DNA of 5,217 nucleotides from DAOTXN01 sp034435435 (GTDB taxonomy: Bacteria > Chloroflexota > Anaerolineae > S140-20): positions 1 through 5,217 of the forward strand of contig DAOTXN010000116.1 in NCBI GenBank assembly GCA_034435435.1. The letters are read 5' to 3'. The notes under the pieces were generated by a model. The model had not been told where the DNA came from, did not search any database, and worked only from the letters and a program-made list of their open reading frames with translations. The position numbers were made by a program, and so were the translations under genes. Positions 1 through 4,898 of the stretch are shown here, in pieces (position 1 is the stretch's first letter; each line of letters begins with the position of its first letter).

Positions 1-2
1 AT

Positions 3-128
3 CCGGGGGCCGACCATTATGAGCAGCAGTATCGTCAACGGGCGGTCAAGAACCTGAAGCGCAAGGCCGTAAAACTCGGCTTTAAGCTCGTGCCGGTTGC
101 CAATGCACAACCCGGCGTTGTTTCTTAG
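3..128 (+). CDS. C-terminal fragment of a probable IS transposase (partial at window edge)
   Basis: An open frame enters from the left edge and stops at TAG 126-128, giving 41 residues. It is strongly basic: after an acidic-aromatic DHYEQQY stretch comes RQRAVKNLKRKAVKLGFKL, then a short tail ending PGVVS. From memory, this Y-E-x-x-Y followed by an R-x-x-x-N-L-x-R-(K/R)-A helix is the usual C-terminal end of a group of insertion-sequence transposases common in Chloroflexota and cyanobacteria. I cannot name the IS family from so short a tail, and the catalytic domain lies outside the window. No clear terminal inverted repeat is visible between its stop and the next gene. If the call is right, an insertion sequence borders the cassette-like array on its left and may have replaced the upstream attC site. 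It could instead be another basic protein. Confidence 0.45.
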   Translation, partial: PGADHYEQQYRQRAVKNLKRKAVKLGFKLVPVANAQPGVVS

Positions 129-174
129 CAGGCTGCACAGATGAGATCGCGCGTAGCGAGAGGAGATACTTGGT

Positions 175-687
175 ATGAGAAGGAAAGATAATCAGCGGAA
201 TATGACCACCAACGACATTGTCCTAATGTCAGTAGAGACCCTCCTGTTTATTGCGCAAATTGTTGTATGTATTTTATTCTACAACTACTTGGGGTTGAAT
301 CTGTTGATGTATTGCGGATGGGCTATCTTATTGATAGCCTTCCTCTTGGGCTGGCAAGCCCGTGTTGCGTTTGAGGAAAAAGGCAAGCAAGATGCAGGCG
401 ATAACTGGCTGCACACGCGAACAGTCGTCGCAACAGGGGTATATGGTGTAGTACGCCACCCAATGTATCTGGCATTTGCGTTGATGTCGTTGACGCTTGT
501 TTGTCTCTCCCAGCATTGGTTGAATGCAGTGTTAGGGGCGGCGATGGTGGGTTTGATATACAATGATATGTGTCGTGAGGAGCGTGGTAACATAGAGAAG
601 TTCGGAGATGATTACCGTCAGTATATGAAAAGAGTGCCGCGTGTAAATGTATTATTGGGTATGATCCGGCTTGCGAAACGCAGGTAG
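175..687 (+). CDS. Isoprenylcysteine carboxyl methyltransferase (ICMT)-family membrane protein
   Basis: This 170-residue integral membrane protein has about four hydrophobic segments (residues ~15-37, 41-62, 97-111 and 115-130). It carries the family signature: G-x-Y-x-x-x-RHPMY at 88-98, then an EE pair at 135-136, FGDDYRQYMKRVPR at 143-156 and a basic tail. The family uses S-adenosylmethionine to methylate lipid-like or thiol acceptors at the membrane. The RHP and EE motifs belong to its cofactor-binding C-terminal half. Bacterial members mostly have unknown substrates, so prenylcysteine methylation should not be assumed. The ATG at 175 is favoured because AGGAG lies at 161-165, nine bases upstream. 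A later ATG at codon 10 (202) has only a weak site. The gene is noticeably AT-richer than the next two. Its stop is followed after nine bases by an attC-like site, as in an integron gene cassette. No partner gene is present. Confidence 0.85.
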   Translation: MRRKDNQRNMTTNDIVLMSVETLLFIAQIVVCILFYNYLGLNLLMYCGWAILLIAFLLGWQARVAFEEKGKQDAGDNWLHTRTVVATGVYGVVRHPMYLAFALMSLTLVCLSQHWLNAVLGAAMVGLIYNDMCREERGNIEKFGDDYRQYMKRVPRVNVLLGMIRLAKRR

Positions 688-696
688 AAGAGTGCA

Positions 697-766
697 GCCT
701 AACACGGGGTTGCAGCCGACGTTGCTCCACTGCGCTCCGCAACGCGGCTGAACCCGACCGTTGGGC
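697..766 (+). repeat. attC-like integron recombination site 1
   Basis: The 70-bp imperfect palindrome begins with GCCTAAC (697-703, fits RYYYAAC) and ends with GTTGGGC (760-766, fits the core site GTTRRRY). Inside, CAGCCG (713-718) pairs with CGGCTG (745-750), and CGTTGC (720-725) pairs with GCAACG (739-744). A719 is left unpaired, as an extrahelical base would be, and a 13-nt loop remains. This arrangement (R'', L'' with an extra base, loop, L', R') is the attC layout. The L'' sequence GCCGA resembles my memory of the sites of aadA cassettes. The site starts nine bases after the methyltransferase stop and faces the way a cassette attC should. I am fairly sure of the structure; recombination activity is inferred. 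Confidence 0.75.
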
Positions 767-777
767 GGCTATGCTGC

Positions 778-784
778 GAGGAGG
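778..784 (+). promoter_or_regulatory. Ribosome binding site deciding a TTG start
   Basis: GAGGAGG ends five bases before the TTG at 790 and begins only 11 bases after attC-like site 1. No ATG or GTG in the same frame is as well placed, so this site is the reason for choosing TTG. No promoter is visible between the attC-like site and the gene, so transcription probably reads in from upstream, as in cassette arrays. Confidence 0.65.
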
Positions 785-789
785 TCTAC

Positions 790-1164
790 TTGAGCATTCT
801 ATCCAGATTCGTTACCCCCGGAATCGTTTTCATCCTGACGTTGGCGTTCGGCTTTTGGCTGAGCCGGTCGGGCAGGCCGTACAACGGCCTGCTCTTCAAC
901 ATCCATAAGCTGATCGCCCTGGCCGCCGTCATCGTCACTGTCGTCCAGCTTGTCACGATACTCAAGAGTACTGACCTGTCGGCGCTTTCGATCGCCTTGC
1001 TTGCGCTGGCGGCGCTTTGCGTCGTGGGCCTGTTCGTCAGTGGCGCGCTGATGAGCGCAGGCAAGCTTGACCATGCGCTGCTACACACGATTCACCGGGT
1101 CGCACTCGCGGCGCTGGTGATTGCCCTGCCGGCTGCAATCTTTTTGCTCGGGAAAAGGCCGTGA
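790..1164 (+). CDS. Small four-helix membrane protein, function unknown
   Basis: The 124-residue product is almost entirely hydrophobic, with four predicted membrane spans (about residues 8-25, 36-58, 64-90 and 97-120). The loops between them are short. Histidines sit at the ends of spans: H39-K40 at the start of helix 2, and H95, H99 and H102 at the start of helix 4. Such placement is compatible with heme or metal binding as in b-type cytochromes, but nothing proves this and I do not recognise a named family. The TTG start is set by the GAGGAGG just upstream. The stop overlaps the next start in GTGA (1161-1164), so the two genes are probably translationally coupled and may work together. One untested idea is a membrane partner passing electrons to or from the oxidoreductase. 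Composition is GC-rich like its partner and unlike the preceding gene. Confidence 0.7.
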   Translation: MSILSRFVTPGIVFILTLAFGFWLSRSGRPYNGLLFNIHKLIALAAVIVTVVQLVTILKSTDLSALSIALLALAALCVVGLFVSGALMSAGKLDHALLHTIHRVALAALVIALPAAIFLLGKRP

Positions 1165-2157
1165 AATACAGGCGTCTTGTCGTCACTCAGCGCGGCGGCC
1201 CTGAGACGCTGCAAATCATCGAGGACGAGCTGCGCCCGCCGGCGGCTGGCGAAGCGCGCGTGCAGGTGCTGGCGGCCGCGGTTTCCTTGCCCGATGTGGA
1301 GGCGCGCTATGGCCGCTCCCCGTTTCCGCCCAAGGCGCCGTTCACACCAGGTTATGCCATCGTTGGCAGGGTGGATGCGGTTGGAGGAGGAGTCACCCAA
1401 GCCCAAGTGGGCGACCGCGTGGCCGCGCTGACCGTCTATGGCGGTTACGCCGAGTATGTCTACCTGGCTGAAAAGAAGCTGATCCCCGTCCCGGTTGCGC
1501 TTGATCCGGCAGAGGTCGTCCCGCTCATCCTGAACTATATCGTCGCCTACCAGACGTTACACCGCTCGGCGCGAGTCAAGGCCGGGGACGCGGTGCTGAT
1601 CATCGGCGCCAGCGGCGGGATCGGCACGGCGCTGCTACAACTGGGCCGGGTGGCGGGCCTGAAGATGTACGGCCTGGCCTCGCAAAGCAAGCACGCCATC
1701 CTGACCGAGTACGGAGCGACGCCGATTGACTACCGCACGGAGGATTTCGTCCAAGTCATCCGCCAGATGGAACCAGGCAGGTTGGACGCAGTCTTCCACG
1801 GCATGGGCGGGGACTACCTGCCGCGCGGCTTTCGCTTGCTCGCGCGGCGGCGTCTGGGTGAGCTACGCCAACCCGCGCAGTCTTGCGGGCATGGCGCGCC
1901 TGTTGGGGCGTGTCCTCTGGCGCAACCTGCTGCCGAATGGCCGCAAAGTCATGCTCTACGGGACCGGCGCGTCCAACCTCGACCGGCGTCCCTTCCTGCA
2001 AGATTGGGCCGCGCTCTTTGAGTTGCTCGGCGCAGGCCAGATCAAGCCCATCATCGCAGCGCGGTTTCCGCTCTCGGAGGCTGCTCAGGCCAACGCCCTG
2101 CTGGAAAGCGGCCAAGTCATCGGTAACATTGTTTTGGTGGCGCCGGAATTGTTGTAA
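1161..2157 (+). pseudogene. Zinc-independent MDR oxidoreductase (quinone oxidoreductase-like), frameshifted
   Basis: The N-terminal GroES-like domain (residues ~1-125) has PGYAIVGRV at 63-71 and VGDRVA at 83-88. The Rossmann domain carries the nucleotide-binding loop GASGGIG at 149-155. The cysteine/histidine zinc ligands of alcohol dehydrogenases are absent, so an NAD(P)H:quinone oxidoreductase-type member of the medium-chain dehydrogenase/reductase superfamily is likely; the substrate is unknown. The first frame runs from GTG 1161 through LPRGFRLLAR, then loses homology and stops at 2021. Near 1841-1848, in a GC-dinucleotide run, the sense continues one frame over as GGVWVSYANP and runs to IGNIVLVAPELL at 2157. 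Losing one GC pair (or gaining one base) explains this; restoring two bases gives 999 nt, or 332 residues, normal for the family. It may be a decayed gene or an assembly error. It overlaps the membrane-protein gene by four bases and ends 19 bases before attC-like site 2. Confidence 0.85.
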
Positions 2158-2176
2158 GTTTAAATGTCCAAAAGCC

Positions 2177-2303
2177 GCCCAACAAGCGCATCCAGCCGAC
2201 GCCCTCACACGCCTTTTTTCGAGGCGTCATTCGTCTGTGAGGCGATTGGATAGGCAGGCGTATCTCGCTACAATCGGGCGCCGCTGATGCGCCGCCGTTG
2301 GGC
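2177..2303 (+). repeat. attC-like integron recombination site 2 (long, branched)
   Basis: The 127-bp element opens with GCCCAAC (2177-2183) and closes with the exactly complementary GTTGGGC (2297-2303). GCGCATC (2186-2192) pairs with GATGCGC (2286-2292), and CAGC and CGCCC further inside pair with GGGCG and GCTG. The variable centre folds on itself twice. CCTCACA (2203-2209) pairs with TGTGAGG (2236-2242) around ACGCC/GGCGT (2209-2213/2223-2227), and CGATTG (2243-2248) pairs with CAATCG (2271-2276). It lies between the oxidoreductase stop and the lipoprotein gene. Long attC sites of this size are known in chromosomal integrons; activity here is inferred. Confidence 0.65.
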
Positions 2304-2350
2304 TGCTACGCCATTGCCCCAGTCTAAAGTTTGGCGCAATCGCCTTACAC

Positions 2351-2359
2351 AGGAAGGAG
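2351..2359 (+). promoter_or_regulatory. Ribosome binding site deciding the lipoprotein start
   Basis: AGGAAGGAG lies seven bases before GTG 2367. That GTG begins a typical lipoprotein signal peptide, whereas an in-frame TTG at 2331 would add 12 residues that do not suit a signal peptide. The site therefore favours GTG 2367. Confidence 0.7.
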
Positions 2360-2366
2360 CTGCAAG

Positions 2367-3602
2367 GTGGATCATAAGCGATTACTACGACATCTGATTA
2401 GCCTGACGTTGTGTGTACTCGCTACCGCATCGGCATGCGGGCCAAGTGAAAGCGGCAGTTCAGCAATACAGCCAGGAGAGTGGGAAGGCACGGGTGATCA
2501 GGAGTTCAAGATTGATTTCACTGTCGCGCAGAATGGTAACGCGCTCACCTTCTACGGTTTTTTTTATCCCCTAACCTGCACAAAACCAGGCGGATTCGAA
2601 AGTGTTGTGAGCGAAAGCAATGTGCCTTTGAATGGCAGCCAGTTTGAACTGAGTGGTACCCACTTCCGTGTGACAGCCAAGTTCGTCACACCCGAACGGG
2701 CTGAGGGAACCTGGACTGTAGAGGCTCATCGCTCACCACAATTTGGTGATTGTCGCGAAACGGATGGAACTTGGGTCGCTAGGCCAAAAGGAGCGAACAC
2801 ACCAACATCTGTTCCACCTATAGCGACATCCATTCCGCCTACCGCCCCACCTACCGCAACATCTGTTCCACCGACACTTACTATCCTCATCCCTATGGAC
2901 GGGCATTGGACAGGAACCACCAGTTCCGATGAGCCGGTATCCTTTGACATCTCCGATCGTGGCACGGTGGTGACGAACTTCCAGTTGACAACCGGGGGCA
3001 CGTGTGCAATACCTGGCGGCATTTGTGGCTATAGCATTTTCCCAACCATTTTTGACCCCATAGCCATAACCAATGGCCAGTTTGCCTACAGCAGCAGCAC
3101 GTACTCTTTCGATGGCGAATTCACCTCCGCCACCACAGTCAGCGGCAACTACATCTTCAAGGAGTACGGAGCGACCTGTATGACAGGCGGGGCTATTCCG
3201 CAGTCACATACTTGTTACCACAGCGCGACCGGTACCTGGACAGCCACATTGGCTGAAGATACAACTCACACATCCACTCCCAAACCCACCGTCACTCCAA
3301 CTCACACACCCACACTGCAACCAAGTGCTACTCCAACCCCAAAGGTTCAAAGCGGCACAGCTCCCATACTGGAGTCTGTGAATCTTCGGTATGATACCTC
3401 TTCAGGCAGCCTGGTGGTATTTCAGGATATCACGTTTCACGACCCGGATGGTGATTCCTATTGGGTGGACTACGAATTAGTGCACACAACGGCTGCTGGT
3501 GTGGAAGTACGAGGTGGGGCCATTGAGATATCGAGTCGGCAACAAAAACTAGGCGCGACCATTACTGGAGATGGACTTGTGGAGGAAGCAAATATGATGT
3601 GA
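2367..3602 (+). CDS. Secreted lipoprotein with duplicated beta-rich domain and Thr/Pro linkers; 3' end frameshifted
   Basis: From GTG 2367 the product has a basic start (MDHKRLLRH), a hydrophobic core and a lipobox-like ASAC with Cys24, so it should be lipid-anchored outside the membrane. Domain 1 (~37-142) starts GEWEGTG and ends TDGTWVA. Domain 2 (~179-295) starts GHWTGT and ends ATGTWTATL. Both share the pattern G-x-W-x-GT, F-x-I, an internal Cys-Gly region, an F-x-G-x-F or related strand, a late Cys and a closing GTW, so they look like an internal duplication. Linkers at ~145-175 and ~299-326 are rich in Thr and Pro, and a third region follows. I recognise no named family; extracellular binding or a structural role is a guess. 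This frame stops at 3602, but the natural C-terminus continues in another frame to 3676. It fills the cassette between attC-like sites 2 and 3. Confidence 0.75.
   Translation: MDHKRLLRHLISLTLCVLATASACGPSESGSSAIQPGEWEGTGDQEFKIDFTVAQNGNALTFYGFFYPLTCTKPGGFESVVSESNVPLNGSQFELSGTHFRVTAKFVTPERAEGTWTVEAHRSPQFGDCRETDGTWVARPKGANTPTSVPPIATSIPPTAPPTATSVPPTLTILIPMDGHWTGTTSSDEPVSFDISDRGTVVTNFQLTTGGTCAIPGGICGYSIFPTIFDPIAITNGQFAYSSSTYSFDGEFTSATTVSGNYIFKEYGATCMTGGAIPQSHTCYHSATGTWTATLAEDTTHTSTPKPTVTPTHTPTLQPSATPTPKVQSGTAPILESVNLRYDTSSGSLVVFQDITFHDPDGDSYWVDYELVHTTAAGVEVRGGAIEISSRQQKLGATITGDGLVEEANMM
2805..2872 (+). repeat. Degenerate short repeat encoding the Thr/Pro linker
   Basis: The 14-mer ACATCTGTTCCACC occurs at 2805-2818 and again at 2859-2872, with a diverged version (ACATCCATTCCGCC) at 2826-2839. 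These encode successive T-S-(V/I)-P-P units of the first linker. Length change by slippage is plausible in such a linker. Confidence 0.6.
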
Positions 3603-3676
3603 CACTTCGAGTTACTATCCTCGATAGGACTGGGAACAAGAGCAATGCCGTCGAATACACAATGAACTGTCGCTAA
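3572..3676 (+). pseudogene. Displaced C-terminal end of the lipoprotein (after -1 frameshift)
   Basis: In the frame of TGG 3572 the sequence reads W-T-C-G-G-S-K-Y-D-V-T-L-R-V, then ILDRTGNKSNAVEYTMNCR, stopping at TAA 3674-3676. This is a convincing beta-strand-rich end with two cysteines, unlike the EEANMM tail of the main frame. Loss of a single base in about 3567-3571 (for example GGAGAATGG becoming GGAGATGG) would account for the switch; restored, the lipoprotein has 436 residues. Its stop then lies 21 bases before attC-like site 3, matching the spacing in the other units. Confidence 0.75.
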
Positions 3677-3697
3677 CTCGTGATATCGAGACTTGCC

Positions 3698-3767
3698 GCC
3701 CAACAATGGGTTGCAGCCGACGTTGCTCCGCTCCGCTTCGCAACGCGGCTGATGCCTACCGTTAGCG
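3698..3767 (+). repeat. attC-like integron recombination site 3
   Basis: This site has the same length (70 bp) and nearly the same sequence as site 1. GCCCAAC is at 3698-3704. CAGCCG (3714-3719), the unpaired A3720 and CGTTGC (3721-3726) face GCAACG (3740-3745) and CGGCTG (3746-3751). The closing core is GTTAGCG (3761-3767), which departs from GTTRRRY and no longer pairs with the opening box. In integrons the bases after the G of the core come from the neighbouring unit, so this may mark the edge of the array or a join to a degenerate neighbour. Confidence 0.7.
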
Positions 3768-4014
3768 TGGACGCTGCGCTCGCCACCATAACGGGCGGAA
3801 ATTGACACTGGCGATGTTGGTTGTAAGTGGATTTAGCCTTATCAACCCGCAATCGGCTGACGCTGGTCGTTCGCGCGACGTTGCGCGTCTGCCCGTTAGC
3901 CGCTCCCGCTTGATAGGCGATCCTCCCCTCCTCTGAAAACATAGATCGGTCTGTGGAGCCACCCTCACCATTTTCCTGGTATTCTCAACCGGTTCACTAA
4001 CCCAAGCACGCGCC
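3768..4014. other. Gene-free stretch with degenerate attC-like half sites
   Basis: No open frame here looks coding; the longest + frame considered (from ATG 3814) gives 40 residues with no recognisable features. TAACGGGC (3789-3796) is complementary to GCCCGTTA (3891-3898), whose flank reads GTTAGCC like a core site. A segment at 3854-3875 (CGGCTGACGC then CGTTCGCG) echoes the right half of site 3. These look like decayed or partial attC sites, perhaps a remnant cassette. From about 3902 to 4014 I see nothing recognisable. Confidence 0.35.
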
Positions 4015-4131
4015 CTAGCAGCCTGTCGGAGAACCCTGTAATATAGGGCCTTGCGCCCGTTTTTTGATCGTTTTGCACCCATGTCGGACGCCCACGAGGG
4101 GCTAAATTACGTCTCTCCGACAGACTGCTAG
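4015..4131 (+). mobile_element. MITE copy 1 (palindromic, CTAG-flanked)
   Basis: The 117-bp element runs from CTAG (4015-4018) to CTAG (4128-4131). Its ends are inverted repeats: the first 18 bases match the complement of the last 18 with one mismatch (core CTGTCGGAGA). The complementarity continues imperfectly for about 40 bases on each side, so a transcript would fold into a long hairpin. It codes for nothing. A CTAG target fits IS630/Tc1-type elements (TA duplicated within CTAG) or IS5-type elements (YTAR duplication). The mobilising transposase is not in the window. Copy 2 at 4899-5013 is the same element in opposite orientation. Confidence 0.8.
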
Positions 4132-4235
4132 CGCGATTAATAGGGCCACAAGTTGCGGGCCTGGCTCGTTCAGCGTATGGCTTGGTCATTCGGTCAAGGG
4201 GTTGTCACTCTAAACTTGCCTGTCGAACATGCCAG

Positions 4236-4270
4236 ATCCCGCGCATCATAGACAGTGCGCGGGATTTTTT
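4236..4270 (+). terminator. Rho-independent terminator with no gene upstream
   Basis: The 10-bp perfect stem ATCCCGCGCA (4236-4245) / TGCGCGGGAT (4256-4265) has a 10-base loop and a run of six T at 4265-4270. It works on the + strand only, since no T-run exists on the other side. The nearest + strand coding sequence ends at 3676, so it either terminates an unrecognised RNA, is left over from a lost gene, or insulates the regulator promoter that starts 12 bases later. Confidence 0.85.
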
Positions 4271-4281
4271 CTGTGACGTTC

Positions 4282-4310
4282 TTGACAACAGACACGACTT
4301 TTAGTACAAT
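4282..4310 (+). promoter_or_regulatory. Sigma-70 type promoter of the Fur-family gene
   Basis: TTGACA (4282-4287) and TACAAT (4305-4310) are separated by 17 bases, the ideal spacing; transcription would begin near 4317 and give a leader of about 47 bases. The region 4311-4350 is AT-rich and would be the natural place for an autoregulatory operator, but I see no convincing Per or Fur box palindrome there. Confidence 0.85.
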
Positions 4311-4363
4311 AGCTTTGGAAAGTCATTCTCTAAAGATTATGGTTTTACTAAGAAAGCAGTTCG

Positions 4364-4801
4364 ATGGATCCACAGGCCAGGTTTGAAGAATTGGTGAACA
4401 AGCTCCGGGAGCGTGAATATCGGTTGACGCCACAGCGCATCACGCTGCTTCGGCTGTTGGCTGCCAGTGATGGGCATCCCAGCGCATCCCAGCTGTACGA
4501 TCAGATCAAGGATCAATTCCCGACGACGAGTCTGGCGACTGTCTACAAGACCTTGAATGTCTTGAAAGAGATCGATCAAGTACTGGAATTGGGCTTTAGT
4601 GATGGCGACAACCGCTACGATGGCAACAAGCCATATCCCCATCCTCATCTTGTCTGCATCAACTGCCACAAGATCCTGGACCCAGAGGTTAGCCTGGCGC
4701 AGAATCTGATTCAAGAGGTCGCCCAGTCCTCGGGTTACCAGATCGTCAGCCACCGACTCGATTTTTACGGCTTGTGTCCTGATTGCCAGGACGGTGCATA
4801 G
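4364..4801 (+). CDS. Fur-family metalloregulator, PerR-like (peroxide-sensing type)
   Basis: The 145-residue product has full family length. The N-terminal winged helix (~1-82) contains LTPQR at 21-25 and the recognition-helix motif SLATVYKTL at 56-64. The C-terminal metal/dimer domain carries structural zinc pairs C98-x-x-C101 and C138-x-x-C141. Aligned by eye to Bacillus subtilis PerR, all five regulatory-metal ligands are kept: H38, D86, H93, H95 and D106. Asp rather than Glu at the last position is associated with peroxide-sensing PerR proteins, whose Fe-bound histidines are oxidised by hydrogen peroxide. The expected role is a cytoplasmic repressor of oxidative-stress or iron genes. An in-frame stop at 4349-4351 makes ATG 4364 the earliest possible start; the ribosome site (AGAAAG, 4351-4356) is weak. 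It has its own promoter and no co-transcribed neighbour, and lies between two inverted MITE copies. Zur or Fur remain possible; family membership is certain. Confidence 0.92.
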   Translation: MDPQARFEELVNKLREREYRLTPQRITLLRLLAASDGHPSASQLYDQIKDQFPTTSLATVYKTLNVLKEIDQVLELGFSDGDNRYDGNKPYPHPHLVCINCHKILDPEVSLAQNLIQEVAQSSGYQIVSHRLDFYGLCPDCQDGA

Positions 4802-4832
4802 GCAAATCTGTCCATCATCTCTTTTTTACAAG

Positions 4833-4842
4833 TTGTGGATAA
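4833..4842 (-). promoter_or_regulatory. Single DnaA-box-like 9-mer
   Basis: The complement of 4834-4842 is TTATCCACA, the consensus DnaA box, followed by an AT-rich stretch. Only one perfect copy is present (a weaker relative, TTGTGGAACA, is at 5040-5049) and no replication gene is near, so it is more likely chance or an isolated regulatory box than an origin. Confidence 0.25.
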
Positions 4843-4876
4843 AAGCGTTAATTTTTGAAATATGCTAAAACATAGG

Positions 4877-4888
4877 AAGGAGGTGATC
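4877..4888 (+). promoter_or_regulatory. Orphan perfect Shine-Dalgarno sequence
   Basis: AAGGAGGTGATC is fully complementary to the usual 3' end of bacterial 16S rRNA, yet no ATG, GTG or TTG follows at usable distance. MITE copy 2 begins 11 bases further on. The bases on the other side do not continue a 16S gene on the minus strand, so it is not an rRNA end. It may be the remains of a gene start damaged by the MITE insertion. Confidence 0.45.
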
Positions 4889-4898
4889 TATTACCGAT

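Noticed and set aside
126..145. TAGCAGGCTG near the transposase stop resembles the MITE end TAGCAGYCTG
   Set aside because: Only about nine bases match, the orientation is wrong for a right-hand element end, and no CTAG flank is present; treated as chance.
2331..2366. TTG 2331 as the lipoprotein start
   Set aside because: It has no ribosome site and would put 12 non-signal residues before the signal peptide, whereas GTG 2367 has AGGAAGGAG at ideal spacing.
3762..4082. Minus-strand open frame of 106 residues
   Set aside because: It runs across attC-like site 3's end, the degenerate sites and half of MITE copy 1, and is basic and low in structure; palindromic non-coding DNA commonly creates such frames.
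4311..4350. Possible Per/Fur box downstream of the promoter
   Set aside because: Only a weak 10-base imperfect palindrome (TCTCTAAAGA) is visible; it does not fit the Per or Fur consensus.
4339..4386. Short frame (15 codons) starting at ATG 4339 overlapping the regulator start, as a possible leader peptide
   Set aside because: No ribosome site, no attenuator-like structure and no regulatory codons; its overlap with the regulator start is unsupported.
4870..4898. End of a 16S rRNA gene on the minus strand (GATCACCTCCTT)
   Set aside because: The 12 bases match but the conserved 16S helix sequence that should precede them is absent, so a Shine-Dalgarno sequence explains it better.
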